In this document: in pieces, positions 26,439 to 38,298 of the stretch
Layout of the letters: each line of letters begins with the position of its first letter
How positions within the stretch are numbered: position 1 is the first letter of the stretch
Source of the DNA: Certhia americana
Lineage: Eukaryota; Chordata; Aves; Passeriformes; Certhiidae
Assembly: GCA_018697195.1 (NCBI GenBank)
Contig: CM031866.1
Span: forward strand, 11,656,606 to 11,720,605
Length of the DNA: 64,000 nt
Direction of reading: 5' to 3'
Position numbers and translations under genes: made by a program
Notes under the pieces: model-generated
Database searches by the model: none
Seen by the model: the letters and a program-made list of their open reading frames with translations, nothing else
Told to the model about the DNA's origin: nothing

Positions 26439-26483
26439 CTCCAGCGGCTCCCGGACACCGCACACGGGGCAGCGAGGGCGCTG
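26439..26483 (-). other. WDR72: Probable WDR72 non-coding first exon
   Basis: On the minus strand the CpG island holds a strong donor, CTGGAG|GTAAGG, with the exon ending at 26439. Coding exon 2 starts with a splice acceptor, so at least one upstream non-coding exon is required, as in mammalian WDR72. The 5' limit is a guess from a TATA-like ATAAAA at 26516-26511, which would place initiation near 26485, where CCTTCAGC resembles an initiator. No transcript evidence is available. Confidence 0.5.
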
Positions 26484-26510
26484 AAGGGAGCGGGAGGCAG
26501 CCGGGACAGG

Positions 26511-26516
26511 TTTTAT
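26511..26516 (-). promoter_or_regulatory. TATA-like element of WDR72 promoter
   Basis: The minus strand reads CGGGATAAAACC inside the CpG island, about 75 bp upstream of the proposed exon-1 donor. The spacing to a TCAGC initiator-like site is about 30 bp. CpG-island promoters often start at several sites, so this may not be functional. Confidence 0.35.
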
Positions 26517-26700
26517 CCCGCTCGGGAGCGGCAACGCCCGGCACGGCGGCTCGGGCCGGATCCAGCAGGTGCTCCCCAGCGGCACCGCCGCCCTCAACCC
26601 CTCAGCCCAGAGAGGCAGCTACCGCGGCTGCTCCCTGCCCCTGCTGCTGGGGATGAAACCGTGAGGGGGGAATAGGCTGGAGAAAAACAGTACGCAAGGG

Positions 26701-26888
26701 AAAGCCGTGCTGTAGGCGCTGCGCTCCCCTCACGGAAAGCCGGGGTGTGCTCCCCACACGGAAAGCCGGGGTGTAGGCGCTGCGCTCCCCTCACGGAAAG
26801 CCGGGCTGCGGGAGCTGCGCTCCCCNNNNNNNNNNGCTGCGCTCCCCTCACGGAAAGCCGGGCTGCGGGAGCTGCGCTCCCCACACGG
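26701..26888. repeat. GC-rich minisatellite (~35-bp unit) with assembly gap
   Basis: Units starting AAAGCCG and ending CACGG recur at 26701, 26736 (a 26-bp short copy), 26762, 26797 (cut by the gap) and 26854. The core is GCTGCGCTCCCC followed by TCACGG or ACACGG. About five copies are visible. Ten Ns at 26826-26835 interrupt the array, so true copy number is unknown. The array lies 220-400 bp upstream of the proposed WDR72 start site. Confidence 0.9.
26826..26835. other. Assembly gap (10 N)
   Basis: Ten consecutive Ns lie inside the tandem array. The flanks on both sides are the same repeat (ends GCTGCGCTCCCC before, starts GCTGCGCTCCCC after), which is typical of a collapsed or unresolved repeat. 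The gap size is probably a placeholder. Confidence 0.97.
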
Positions 26889-27199
26889 AGCCGCACCCCA
26901 CGGGACGGGCAGAGAAGGCCGGCCCGCCCCTCAAAGCTGCCCCGCGGAGCAATGAGGCAAAAAGAACTTCTCAGCTGCCCCCCCTGCCTTAAGTACGGTG
27001 AAAGGAACATTTCCGCTGGCAGGAGGCGGGTGGGGTGTGATTTCCCGCAGGTGTGGGACCAGCAGTACCTGAGGGAGTGCCCGGGCCGTCACCCAGCCAG
27101 CTGCGTGCACGCCGGGTGGTGTGTGGGCTGTGTACCGGCGAGGAGGCGTCTTGTAAGTTCGGGTGTTTCTGTTTAAAACAATTAATAAACTGCACTGAA

Positions 27200-27345
27200 A
27201 GAGTACGGTAAGAGCGTGAAACATGGTGTGTGTTTCTTTCTTTTTTGTTCAAAGGCCGGTTGCTGAGATGCTCGGGTCTGCCGGAGATTCTTTGTGAGGA
27301 GCGGAGCTGTGCACAGGTGAGTGTGAACGGGCTGTGCAGTGACAG
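27200..27345 (+). other. Possible divergent transcript first exon (weak)
   Basis: On the plus strand, just downstream of the CpG island, two strong splice donors lie 29 bp apart: GCACAG|GTGAGT (after 27316) and GACAG|GTGAGT (after 27345). They could be donors of a divergent non-coding transcript from the WDR72 promoter. No partner acceptor was identified and the 5' limit is arbitrary. Confidence 0.2.
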
Positions 27346-28590
27346 GTGAGTTCATCCTAACTACAGAAATACTTAGTCACAGTCACTTCTAAGCTGCAAA
27401 CAACATCACGAGACTCATTATGTAAAAAAAAAAACCCAAAAACAAAAACAAAAAACCTTCTAAAATCATGTCTTCCTACATTTGTTTGCCTAAAATCCAG
27501 AGGGAGGTGGAAGGATGTCAAGAGATTTAACAATATTTTTATTGCCTATGCTTTTCCTATTTTAAAATAATAAGTGTAGGAGCTAAAGTAGGCAATGTTT
27601 TTATTGTAGTATGATTCAATTCAGATTTGCACCAAGACTATTTCCCCAAGATATCTGCCTTGACTTAAATAGTAATGTTCTCAAATATGCTAATGTGATT
27701 ACAGTCTGCATCAATATGCTATGTTTTATAGGTAAGTGAACAGAATAAAAACAAGAGCATGTAAGTTTGTCATTTGTTGAAGCATATTTATTGCAAATAT
27801 TTTTCCTAGCACTTCTGGAGTTTAGATTTCAAATATTTTTAATGTAATAAAATAAAAAACTTTGAAGATGAGACTTCTGAAGTAACTTCACCATATGAAT
27901 TATTTTATGGAGACAAGTTTTAAGTCCCAAAAACAGAGCTTAAACGTAAAGGGTGATATTTGGTTAAACTACATCAGGCCAAGTATTGAACACTGAAACC
28001 TGGTATGTCAGGTAAAACTTACAAAGGTACCTCTTTTTCTGGGCTTGCTTATGGATATTTTAGTAGGAATCATATTGAAAGCAAAATGAGATTCTACAAG
28101 TCAACTTACTTTCGGAACCTTAATATTATTTTTCTCAGAAAAGGTGAACTCTAGCCCTTTAAAGTCAATAGGGGTAACTGGAACCTCAGCTAAAGTTTTT
28201 GTAGGCAAAAAATGCTATCAAGAGAGTGAAATAATTGTATGAGACCAAGTAACCTAATGAAGAAACTAGATATTGCTTGTGCTTTTTGACACTTCATGAG
28301 AGTTGCAAATTGCCTGTGGACCTAAATAAATTACTTTTACAGCTTCTCCTTAATCATTGATATGTGGAGGTTTCCATAACAAAAACAGTCACATACATTT
28401 TAGCACAATTCGATGCAAAGGGAAGGTCACACCAAAGACTTTAATTGCACCTTATGCTTATTCAGAGTCACAAAACCGTGTGATTTCTTGTTTGTCTTTT
28501 AGCATTCTATTTGTTGCCCTGGGTAAACAACTCACTCCATAAAATCAGCACACATTAATACCACAGAAATAGATTTCATACTGTCCTGGA

Positions 28591-28882
28591 GTGGTTGGGG
28601 TAGGAAGGGACCCTAAAGACCATCTAGTTCCAAACCACTGTCATGGGCAAGGATGCCTTCCACTGGGCCAGGTTGCTCAGAGCCCCTTTCAGCTGGGCCT
28701 TGGATGCTTCCAGGGATGGGGCATCCACAGCTTCTCTGGGCAGCCTCTTCCAGTGTTTCACCACCCTCATAGAAAAGAATTTCTAATGTCCAATCTAAAC
28801 CTTCCCTCCTTCCCCCTTGTTCTTACATACCCTTGTCAAAAGTCCCAGCAGCTTCCTTGTAGGCCACCTTCAGGCAACCAAT
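28591..28882 (-). mobile_element. CR1 LINE 3' fragment (young)
   Basis: The plus strand reads as the antisense of an avian CR1 tail: GGAAGGGACCCTAAAGACC, then CAGGTTGCTCAGAGCCCC, GGGATGGGGCATCCACAG and CTTGTCAAAAGTCCCAGCAG. It is 5'-truncated, as usual for CR1. The terminal octamer repeats are not clear. Divergence from the consensus I recall is modest. A plus-strand ORF through it has no coding meaning. Confidence 0.9.
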
Positions 28883-28972
28883 AGAAGACTTTTGCTAAAA
28901 ATAGTACTGTTTACATTCCACTGTTCTTTTGAAAATAACAATTTGGCTCTGAAAAAAATTGTATGACTTACA

Positions 28973-29082
28973 GATACCACAAGATTTTAGTGTGATTTAT
29001 TGAGGGTTTGGGAACTCTGTTGTAATTGATACCACAAGATTTTAGTGTGACTTATTGAGGGCTTGGGAACTCTGTTGTAATT
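28973..29082. repeat. Tandem duplication, 2 x 55 bp
   Basis: Unit 1 is 28973-29027 and unit 2 is 29028-29082. Both begin GATACCACAAGATTTTAGTG and end CTCTGTTGTAATT, with two T/C differences between them. The near identity points to a recent local duplication. Confidence 0.95.
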
Positions 29083-32000
29083 TCTTTTGAGAAGCTAGAA
29101 TGGGAGGTTTTGAAGCATGTTTTGAGAACAGGATTGAGGATTTTTAGTTATAATGCCAAAAACATGGATTTGTGTTGAGGATGAGGGTGAACCAGTTGTT
29201 GGAATCATTATTGTAACTTTTGGATGTTTTTTCTGGAAGTGTTGATATGATGATCAGGTTCACAGAACTCTATTTTATTACTCTTCCTGTGATATACTGC
29301 CTTGCCGTGTCCCTTTCTCAATATCCCTGGTTTAGCTATCTCATTATTTCCTCGAGCAAAGAGAATCACTGAATGGTGCTGTTATGCCAGTGAGAAATCC
29401 CCCACAGACCACAGCAGTAGCAGGAAAAGTAAGCAGATGAGGTCAAAGATTTGATCCTTTAATTATTTTTTGGTGGTCAATGTTTTATCATGTAAACATG
29501 TTAATATTTTTTACATAAGTAAAAATACACAAACACATTCAGTTAAAATTATTGTGGCAAAGACAAGATTCACAGAGGAAGGTAAAATTGCCAAGATTAG
29601 GTATTCTAATGTATTTCCCTGTTTTGTGGCAGTGGTTCTTGGGAAGAGCCTGCATTAGGGGAAGCCAGAATGAACTCATCCAACTCCTATCTGCTGGGTT
29701 TGCATATGAAAACAAACTATAAGAATTACCTTGGCACAACTTTTAAGAATAACTTGAGATGTTAACAGAATATTCTTGAATTGAAATCCATAGTGAATCA
29801 GCACTGGGCAGGGGCAGTTCAGAGATGAATGTGTACACCAAGAGGAGACAGGGAACAGTGTGGGTATAGGAAAAATCTCTTCTGAAGGAAGTCAGTCCAA
29901 AGTGAGTTTCCTGAGTCACAGGTACAGGCATCAGCTGCTGGTTGTATTCCTAGGTCATTGCATTCCTAGGCTGTTACAGAAAGCTTGCATTCTAATTCTA
30001 GTTCTTTTCTTGTTTTTTGGTCTGCACACCACTTCACCTCATTTTATCCAAACATGATTCTTTGTAACAGAATACATAAAATGAAGTTTTGTTTTGGAAA
30101 GTATTTTTCAGATTCTCTTGTTGAAGAAGTTTTATTTTGGCTTGGTGAACTACTGCTTGATTCAGAAATGCAATGTTGCACTGCAGACTTGAGAGTTCAT
30201 CTACTTGGGAAACACCGTGCAGCCAATTTGCCCATCAGTGGTTTCCTTTTCCCATCTCTAATTAAATAAAAAACTATTATTTACTTCCGTTGTGGAAAGC
30301 TTTGACAACTATTAAAGAAAAGAGCTTCAAAACTTTGAAAAAATCCTAAAAAAAAGTGAAAAACTGGGCCAGTTTCTTATGATCTGGGCTTGTATAGGTA
30401 CCTGTACATTCATACTTCTCAGTAATTTAATAATTGCTCAGATGATATATTAATTTCAGTCTTTGTTATTATCATATCATAATCACCCAATAATTAATTT
30501 CTCTAGTTTTCTTCTCTTCATCTTCTTTTAAAGATTTTTCCTCTTTATCTGAATGGATGGCAAAGCAATTTCAGTAAACTGAAATATTTATCTGGCCTCA
30601 ATTAGCAATCAAGGCATGTTTCTGAGATGAATAAGAGCAATTAGTGGTTAACAACATTGTTGACATCACATTCTGAAATATGAAACAGCATTAGCTTAGA
30701 TTGCATTACAGGATAGTTGTCAAATAGTGAGAATTTATTGTGTTGTCTTATGTATAATGTGATTAAATATTGATGGAAAAATGTCACATTTCATGTCCAT
30801 GGAGGTATTGTTTTGCAAAGATAAGCTATGAGTATGTTCACCATTGGCTAGACTTCTGAAGAATTCTGTTGATTAAATCAGCAAACTTTTATGAGAATAA
30901 ATGTAATCTCACAAATTGGTGTCAGATAAAAGGGTGAGAGAAGCTTGTACTTGTTACATTGTGGAAATAAAGCCAGACAGCCTTTGGTAATACAGAATTC
31001 AACATCTTAATAATTTTCTTATTACACTTACAAACTGTATGTTTTGTTTGAGTTTTTCCCTGAAAATTATAAAACTGTAGACACTATATCCCACAAAGGG
31101 GTAGTTTCACAACGTTATTAACTTTAAAATATGAGTAATAAGTACGGATTTACTTATTTCTTGTAATTGCCAGGGACTGTCATACTCAATTTTAGCCACG
31201 AGAGGGAGGAAGGTGCAAGCAGGTAAAACCCTAATTACTTCTTTCTGCTTGGCCTGCAAAATGTGACTGGTTATTGCTGAATTGCAGTCTAACGGCATTT
31301 GGAGCTCGTGGAAGTTTGTTTTGTCCTTCTCATAAATATTTTTGAGCGCTTTGTCCTTGCTATAATTCCTCACTTCAGACTTTTTCCCTTGCAAGATTGT
31401 ATGTCTAAAATGGATTTATTGTTTATTCTTTGTGCTTTTCTGAGGAAAAATGTGGAAAGGGGGAAAAATACAAGGGAATTTTTGTAACAACTTTTCACAC
31501 TTTTAAAATTTTATCATTATAAAGAACATGACCATGCCTTTCCCGGTATTCTTGATCCTGTGAGACCATATATATTTGGTTCTAGGAGTCCCTTGCTTAA
31601 TACTTTTGTGGGATATTACAGTCCAAGAGAAAGAGAGTATCTATTGTTTTTCTACAGAAACAGGATGAGAAATATTTGGATTTCTTATAGGTATGTATTT
31701 AATGTGGCTTTATGGTATAAAGTAATTTTTTTAAAAAAGAAAAGGCTGGAAAAGCTGAGTTATTATAGATACTTCAAAAATTTTAATTTAAGCACTTCCT
31801 GTGTATTTATTTAACAGATACAGGAAATAAAAAAGCCTCTGATTCTTTTCCTTTTTGCAATGGTTTCATGGCTTCTTTTTAATATATTTCTTTTATGAAG
31901 TGAACTGTTTACTATGATATGGTTTAATAGATAAATAAGATCTGGAAATCCACATAGTTCATTGGGAGATACAAAATCATTGCTGCTTTCCAGAGCAAAT

Positions 32001-35000
32001 CAGACTCGAGCCACAAGGTGTCCCTAAATGTAAAATAAAAGTAGTCAAGAAGATAGCTGAGGCTATGTAAGGACACATGGAGCAGCAATGAAAGAGAATG
32101 GAAAACACTTCCTTTTATAGGGAACAAACTGACAATCAGTTACTGAGCACAAGTGTTTGTTTTGGCCTCTGATGAGCTAAGATTCTTTTGAAACTTACTC
32201 CTTCTTTATTAATACAAGTATAGTTTAATTTTTGTGGGGCAGCAAGCGATTTTACTTAAGTCATACCAATGAGCAGCAATGCTAACAACAAAACATAAAT
32301 TTTAGAAAATCTTGGTTAACTCAAAAGAGATTGTAGAAAAAGAGAACACCTATTTTTATAAGATTTATATTTCCTTGCATTATTTAAGGTCATTTTTTCT
32401 GAGCTGTCTTGCTGTCAATGCTTTCTGGGCCATGTGAGGTCAGTGGTTCAGCTGACTGCATCTCTGAAGGGACAGAGGTCACAGTGGGGGCAGAACTGTG
32501 CCCAGATTTAAGGACCATAATCACAGACTGTGTGATGATGTGATCCTCTGCACAGTTACTGCAGTGGTACACTGCACTAGTGGGGTTTGTACACTTTCAG
32601 TTTCTATTTCTGCAAAAATAATAAAATATTAAAAATGTTTATCTTTATTTTCAATGCACTCTTGATTAGAAGATCCAAAGCCACTGTATAGATGCTAATT
32701 CCAACACTATTTGCAAAAGATAGATAACAGGTAGTTTTCTGAGTCTTTCTGAAATTGAGGTCAAGGAAGGAGAGATGTGAAGTGACATGTAAAATTTGTA
32801 CACAAAACACCGAAGGTTAATACATGAATAATCTATTCATTTCTAAAGTTTAGGACAAAATAAAAATTATATGGTCTTCTCAATGCCTCTAGGTATTCAA
32901 ATATACAAAATTTTAAATTTGAGGCACTTATTTTTAGTTTGAATACCACTTTTCTGTAACGTAGTAACAAACCTGTGAGATAAGTCCATTTTTAGTCTAA
33001 CAGTCTACTGGCTCCTGTGACTATCACAAATATGACAGGTGGAATGTGAAGCTATGACAAATGCTTGTATTTTTGTTTATGTTAAAACTTCAGGATTTTT
33101 TATTGCTGTGGCTTGACTTCACTACAGTTTTGGAGATTAATAACAGATACTTCAATAACATTTATATTTTTGATGCTTAATAACACATAACATTTTAAAG
33201 GAGGCCCCTTCATTTGTTTCCTCTTGGGAAAGGGTCAATGGAGTGCTTTGAGCTCGTTTATCAAGGTGATTCTTGTGAAGCCCAGAATACATCACAGATT
33301 ATCCCTAACCATAGTCATGCCTATCTTTTGGAGGCAAGGACAAAGCTGATCTAATTTGTAGTTCCTATCTTCAATATTGCTCATGGTATTTCAGGGTCAG
33401 AAATCAACTGATTGATTTTCTGCTTATCCTGTCACTTTGATGATGTATCTCTTGATAGCATATTTTGTTACAGAGTTCATTATTTCTATCTTTTATCACT
33501 TATGAAGTCTGCTGAATATTATAGTATACACCTGGGAATGTAGAATCTATATTTCTGAAAGGTAGAAATGAACTGCCTGGGAAAAGTGATTTTTTTTTTT
33601 TCTTGCTTTGCTGGTTGAATTCCTGCTCATGGGTTTCAGGTTTCTGTGTCATAAGGATCACATAATGATAATATAGCTATTTATCTTTGAATCTGATCAG
33701 AAGAGTGCATCATTTTTTCCTCATACTAGACAAAAAAATCTTCTCTGACTAGTTCTCATTTTAAGCCAATAACTGACTTCAAGGGGAATACAAGAACCCA
33801 CTTCATGACCTACTCAGGTGACTGGCATATTTCTTCATGAGCAAGTATCAAGAAGTTCTGATGAATGTTGATCAGCTGAATAATTCACTCTCTGAATTAA
33901 TTTGCAAAGGAGTAAAATTGCTTTCTCCTCAGGGGAAGAATTTCAGAAAAAAAGATAGTTAAAATACTGGTGTTCCAAGGTCATAGGTTCTTAAAAGTCA
34001 AACGTGGCATAAAATTAGCTAAACAAAGACAGCTTCATGATGGTCGCAGACAAAAATGTAGTGATGCAAGGAGAGTGTTCTTACATGCTCTATTTGTAAA
34101 AAAAAATTAAATTTGGATTTTTTTTTCTCACTAGGATTTTTTAAAAAGAATTCTCTTCTATAATTGATGTATCTTCAAACAGCAATAAGCTGCGTTTTCA
34201 TTTTCCTGTGAAAGTTGGGAGGTTCTCTTCCACATTTTTTTGCAATCAGTATTCAAATGTGCTCTGTTTTCCTTTTGCAAAATAGTGTATTAGAATCTAT
34301 GAGTTCATGACTTAGTTATTGCATTACAAGTATCCTGTATGGGAGAAACTTCCTGAAAAGAACAATATGTAGTTTTAATGCCAAATAGGTGAATCATCAG
34401 AATGAAATCTCCTTGCTTTTGATGAATTACTGAAAGTTGCTGGCAAGCTTTAATTTGCTAATATGTGCTGTATGGGTTCATATAAAGGAAGAAGTTAAAA
34501 AAAGGCAGATTCTCAGTAGAAAAAATCTCACAAACTGAAAGAATCATATTCTCCTTATATCAGCTGAAAATTTGAGTTAAAAATAACTTCATAGGTCTCA
34601 TAGAAGCAAATCACTCAACAGTGAGTGATCTGCTCTGGTGACACATCCTTAATAACAGCACTGTGCACCTAATTACTCTCTTCTATGGAATAGAGTGCAC
34701 TGAAACTATAAGCAGTTTTGAAATTGTTTAGTTAAAAATGCGATGTAAAAAATTAACTTTGCTTTTTTTTTTTTCAAATCTCTTTCTACATTCTTGATTC
34801 TCCAGATAGGTCTGTGATGTTGGGACCTTTTAACTGAAGTCAACATATAGCACTGAAGTGTTATATCAGGCATTAAATAATAACTGTAATATTGAAAAGG
34901 GAAAACCTTGGGGAAGGCACGGCTGAGTAATAGGATAAGTACTTGAGGTACTGAAGCATGGATTTTGTCCTGCAGCTTCTACTCTTATGCCTTTAGCCAA

Positions 35001-35829
35001 ACACCATCTTGACAGCTTGTTCCAGCTCACTGCTCTTCACTATTCTTTTGTTAAATATAATAAATGCTTTTTCCAAATGAAAGAACATTTGCACATGCCC
35101 TCTTCCCAGTCCAGTGACCTTCATATTTCTTACCATAAATTTGCAACATCATTCCTAATTGCTCACATAAAAAACAATCATGACATCACAGTAAAGTAAA
35201 TTAAAAACAATGACCACAGTTGCAGCTGCAATACAAGGATTCAAGAAAAATATCAGCATTCCACATGACGGGCCCTGATATCAGAAAATGGGCATGGAAG
35301 AAAGGAAGAAGAGCCAAGTTTGCACAGTTCCAAATGGATACAGAGATGCAGCCGTGTAAGTTTGATTCATGCCAAGGCTTACTGTGAACTCTACTTGCTA
35401 AGGTTTACTAAGCAGTGATTTTGATTTTGTTCCATGTAAATATTTTTTTTCATGCGATCCAAATGCACCCTTGGGATCAGTGTCTCATCCTGTGTGTACC
35501 AGACTAGCTTTGTTAACTTCACTAGAATCCATTGTTTGCATAAGGTGGAAACCTGTGTCTAAGGCTACCAGTCTGCTGTGGGAGACTTGTTCAGAACAGA
35601 ACTCATAGGAGAGATATGCAAATATATTTGTCTAAAACACAAGAGCAAAATGTAATAAGTTAACAACTTCACATTATGGCATAGTAGCATGACCCTGAAA
35701 AATAGATACTTGTGACACTTCTGTGGAGGAGAAAAGCTTCACACATTATGTATAGAAACTATAGGCTTTCATGATCTCCTGAATTAAATTCACTTCAGTG
35801 TCACATTTAACAGTTTGGCCTTGTGGACT

Positions 35830-36190
35830 GTCATAGAATTACAAGGAAGGAAACTCAATATTATCTACTCCAACATCCCTGCTTAAAACAGGGTCAGCAA
35901 GAGCAGATTGGGTTCAGTCATGTTTGGGGTATCTCCAAGGGTGAAAAACCTCCACATTCTTTCTGGACAACCTATTTTAGTGTTAAACTACTCTCACAGT
36001 AAAAAAAGAGTTTTCTGTTTCTCTGGGTTTCAGTTTGTGCCCCTGGCCTTTTCACCAGTTGTTAGATAACAATTGGAAGAGTCAGTCTAGTTCACACCTC
36101 TCATCAGACATTTATAAACATTGATTAAAACCACCCCACCTATCCAAGTTTTCTCACAGCCCAGCTAAACAATATCAGCTCTCACCTGTA
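35830..36190 (-). mobile_element. CR1 LINE fragment (older)
   Basis: The plus strand reads as a degraded CR1 antisense tail: TCATAGAATTACAAGGAAGG, CCTGCTTAAAACAGGGTCAG, GGGGTATCTCCAAGG, CAGTTTGTGCCCCTGGCC and CATTTATAAACATTGATTA. It is more diverged than the copy at 28.6 kb. The 5' end of the element (right side) is indistinct. Confidence 0.85.
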
Positions 36191-36407
36191 TTTTGAGGTG
36201 AGCCATCTTCCAGACCTAGTTTCTGCAAACTGCAGACAGCCACTCCTGAACTCCCCCCTCTGATCCAAGGACACTCCCATATTTGAAGTCAAGCCTCAGC
36301 CTTCAATTATAAGATGGAAACTCAAAAACTTATAGAGCAAATTATTCTGTGTCTGTGGAAATATATATACAGTTAACCACAACTAGAAACAAAAAAAAAA
36401 TTGCAAT

Positions 36408-36425
36408 ATTATATATATATATATA
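36408..36425. repeat. TA microsatellite
   Basis: Short (AT)n run about 500 bp upstream of the proposed C2A-form start, in otherwise AT-rich sequence. Confidence 0.8.
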
Positions 36426-36902
36426 CATACGATTTTGTAAAATTACTTATGCTTAGCAATAGCATAAGAAGTGTTCTCTGTTGCTCTACAGTAAAAAAAA
36501 AAAGCCTTAAACTTTCGGTATTCCAAATTGGTTGCTCTGCAAGTATCCAAATCAAAGCTTAAGAGCTCCAAAAGTACGTTCTTAATAAAATAGTTGCAAT
36601 GAGTTTGTTACTTCTGTAAAAGATGGCATTCGGAAATGTATTTAGACCAGAGACAGCTGCATATAGCAGATAGAAGCTGAGGAAATGAGAGTAAGGAAAC
36701 AGTGGTAATATTTCTGCTTTCCTCTTCCATGTCTGTGTGTAAAGAGGGAGAAGCAATTTGTCATATCTGCTCCATCAGTTGGTTGGCTTCCCTCCATGTG
36801 AGCCGTGGGAGGAGCGTGCTGCAAAAGGGAAACACACATGCAGTGAGGGAGCAGCAGCAGAAGAGTAATTTAATTTAAGCCAAACTATTTCTTTTCCTTT
36901 TG

Positions 36903-36909
36903 TATAAAA
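36903..36909 (+). promoter_or_regulatory. TATA box candidate for C2A-type UNC13C transcript
   Basis: TATAAAA sits 55 bp before the proposed start ATG, preceded by TTTCTTTTCCTTTTG. It would set initiation near 36933, giving a 5' UTR of about 25 nt. There is no CpG island here, so a TATA-driven, tissue-restricted promoter is plausible. An additional upstream non-coding exon cannot be excluded. Confidence 0.4.
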
Positions 36910-36957
36910 ACACCCCTGAATTTCAATGTGTGCTCTTTAAAATATATTTCTGCTGGA

Positions 36958-36979
36958 ATGGAACTTCTCTCTGTAAAAG
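36958..36979 (+). CDS. UNC13C: UNC13C coding exon 1 of the C2A form (residues 1-7)
   Basis: ATG at 36958 opens MELLSVK and the exon ends AAAG|GTAGGT, phase 1 out. Munc13-1 and ubMunc13-2 begin MSLLCVGVKK and MSLLCVRVKR, so the start residue and length agree. Only 22 coding nucleotides are present, so the call depends on the match of the joined product to the family and on the phase fit with the next exon. Confidence 0.82.
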
Positions 36980-38298
36980 GTAGGTTTTTTCATCAAGTTC
37001 CTTGATCCATGTGACAAGTACTTAGTACGTAGCAGTAAGAAATAACTTCAGAGAGTGGAGTTGTGCATTGCTCATTTATGTTGATGTGAACATTTCTTAC
37101 AGTGCTTCCTTCAAGGGATGTATGTAAATTGTGCCCTCTCATAGTGCAGTTGAATTGCTGCAGTGTTTGGCCTCTGTTCGTAGCTCAGCAACATTTAGGC
37201 CCCTCAGCGTTTGTGTTGAAAGTGAAAGTTTCCTGGGCATGATACCTGATGGAATTACTCAGGCTGACAGACATCTGCAATATGGTGCAGTTCCATAGAA
37301 TTCTTAGGGATATTTAGAGGGAGATGAAAGCAAAAATAAGCAATAGAAAGGTACAGGAGATTAGGCAAATGGAAAGGATATTGGAAAACAATGTCAATCT
37401 CTTGGGAACCTTTACATTGTAAAGTTGTGGACTGATAATTTTGTTTTATTGGCAATTACTAGGTCCTAAATATAGGACCAAGTATATGTCCAACACAAAG
37501 TTAAGTAATGAAGTATGAATGAATATATTCATAGAGCAGGTTTAATTATTGTAGGACTGCAGTGATGTTTCATTCAAATTAAACTGAACAGTGGTACATG
37601 TATTGACATGGCAGGGAAATTTAAAGAATATTTAATATTGTTTAAAAATCTAAATTTACTGAACTTTATTAGTCAGACACTTGATACAAAATTATGACCA
37701 GGTTAAATTTTCATACTTATGACTGCCTGAATCACAATCATGTTAGCTTCAGAGCATTTTTCATCCATGGAAGAGATACCACAGTGTGGAACTTAAGGAT
37801 GTTGAGCAAAATCAGGATTTGAAATGTTCACTTTTTATTTGGTAAGGTGTTTACTCAAGTATGTTCTTTCTATCAGGCAGAATAAGTACACTGTAATAAA
37901 GGATTCATTGTAAAATGATAGAAATTATTTTGGATTATATACAATCCATCAAGATTCTGGGACTATTATTGGGAAGAATTTAGAACTGACATTATGATGT
38001 CATAAATAAGTATAATATCCTTCCTGGACACCTGACCTCCATTCTGCCTTCTGTATTTATTATGTTCCTGTAAAGTACAAAGAGTTTTCACATGTTTTCT
38101 TTCCCAAAGAATTCCAAGCAATCATATTATCTTCCCACAGTGATAGGTTTTTAAGATTACCTGTTTTCATTTTTGGGTGAGATTTTTAATACCATATAAA
38201 TCCCTTAGATTTTATTTTTCATAAAACTTACTGGAAAACAGTGTTAAGGTATTATCTGAAACTAATAATATGGTTTGCTTGTTTGTTTTTTAATACAG

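Larger units (their letters stand above)
2328..26483 (-). other. WDR72: WDR72 gene, 5' portion (partial, runs off left edge)
   Basis: Gene-level entry. Twelve coding exons and one probable non-coding first exon lie on the minus strand. All coding junctions have GT-AG ends and the phases chain without a break, giving 587 complete codons. The product matches vertebrate WDR72 almost position for position over its N-terminal WD40 propeller. It is closer to WDR72 than to its paralogue WDR7 (for example the start [20 protein letters not shown] and the stretch [20 protein letters not shown]). In mammals WDR72 is a cytoplasmic vesicle-associated protein needed for enamel maturation and linked to renal acid handling; its relative WDR7 is the beta subunit of Rabconnectin-3, a V-ATPase regulator. 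The exon after residue 588 was not found in bases 1-2327, so the C-terminal half lies outside the window. No stop or frameshift was seen. The 5' boundary is inferred. Confidence 0.95.
26300..27350. promoter_or_regulatory. CpG island at WDR72 5' end
   Basis: A sharp rise in G+C and CpG density against an otherwise AT-rich window, densest at 26.4-27.15 kb. It covers the proposed WDR72 first exon and extends about 900 bp upstream of it. Open reading frames here on both strands are a consequence of high GC and show no protein similarity. Confidence 0.85.
27351..36900. other. Intergenic region between WDR72 and UNC13C promoters
   Basis: About 9.5 kb with no coding segment I can support. It contains two CR1 LINE fragments and a 55-bp tandem duplication, each listed separately. 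The remaining sequence is AT-rich and unremarkable. Any enhancers cannot be recognised from one sequence. Confidence 0.7.

Noticed and set aside
26594..27176. Long overlapping ORFs on both strands of the CpG island
   Set aside because: They run through the tandem repeat and the N gap, are Arg/Pro/Ala-rich from composition alone, and resemble no protein family.
28591..28884. 97-codon plus-strand ORF
   Set aside because: It lies inside the CR1 3' untranslated tail read in antisense.
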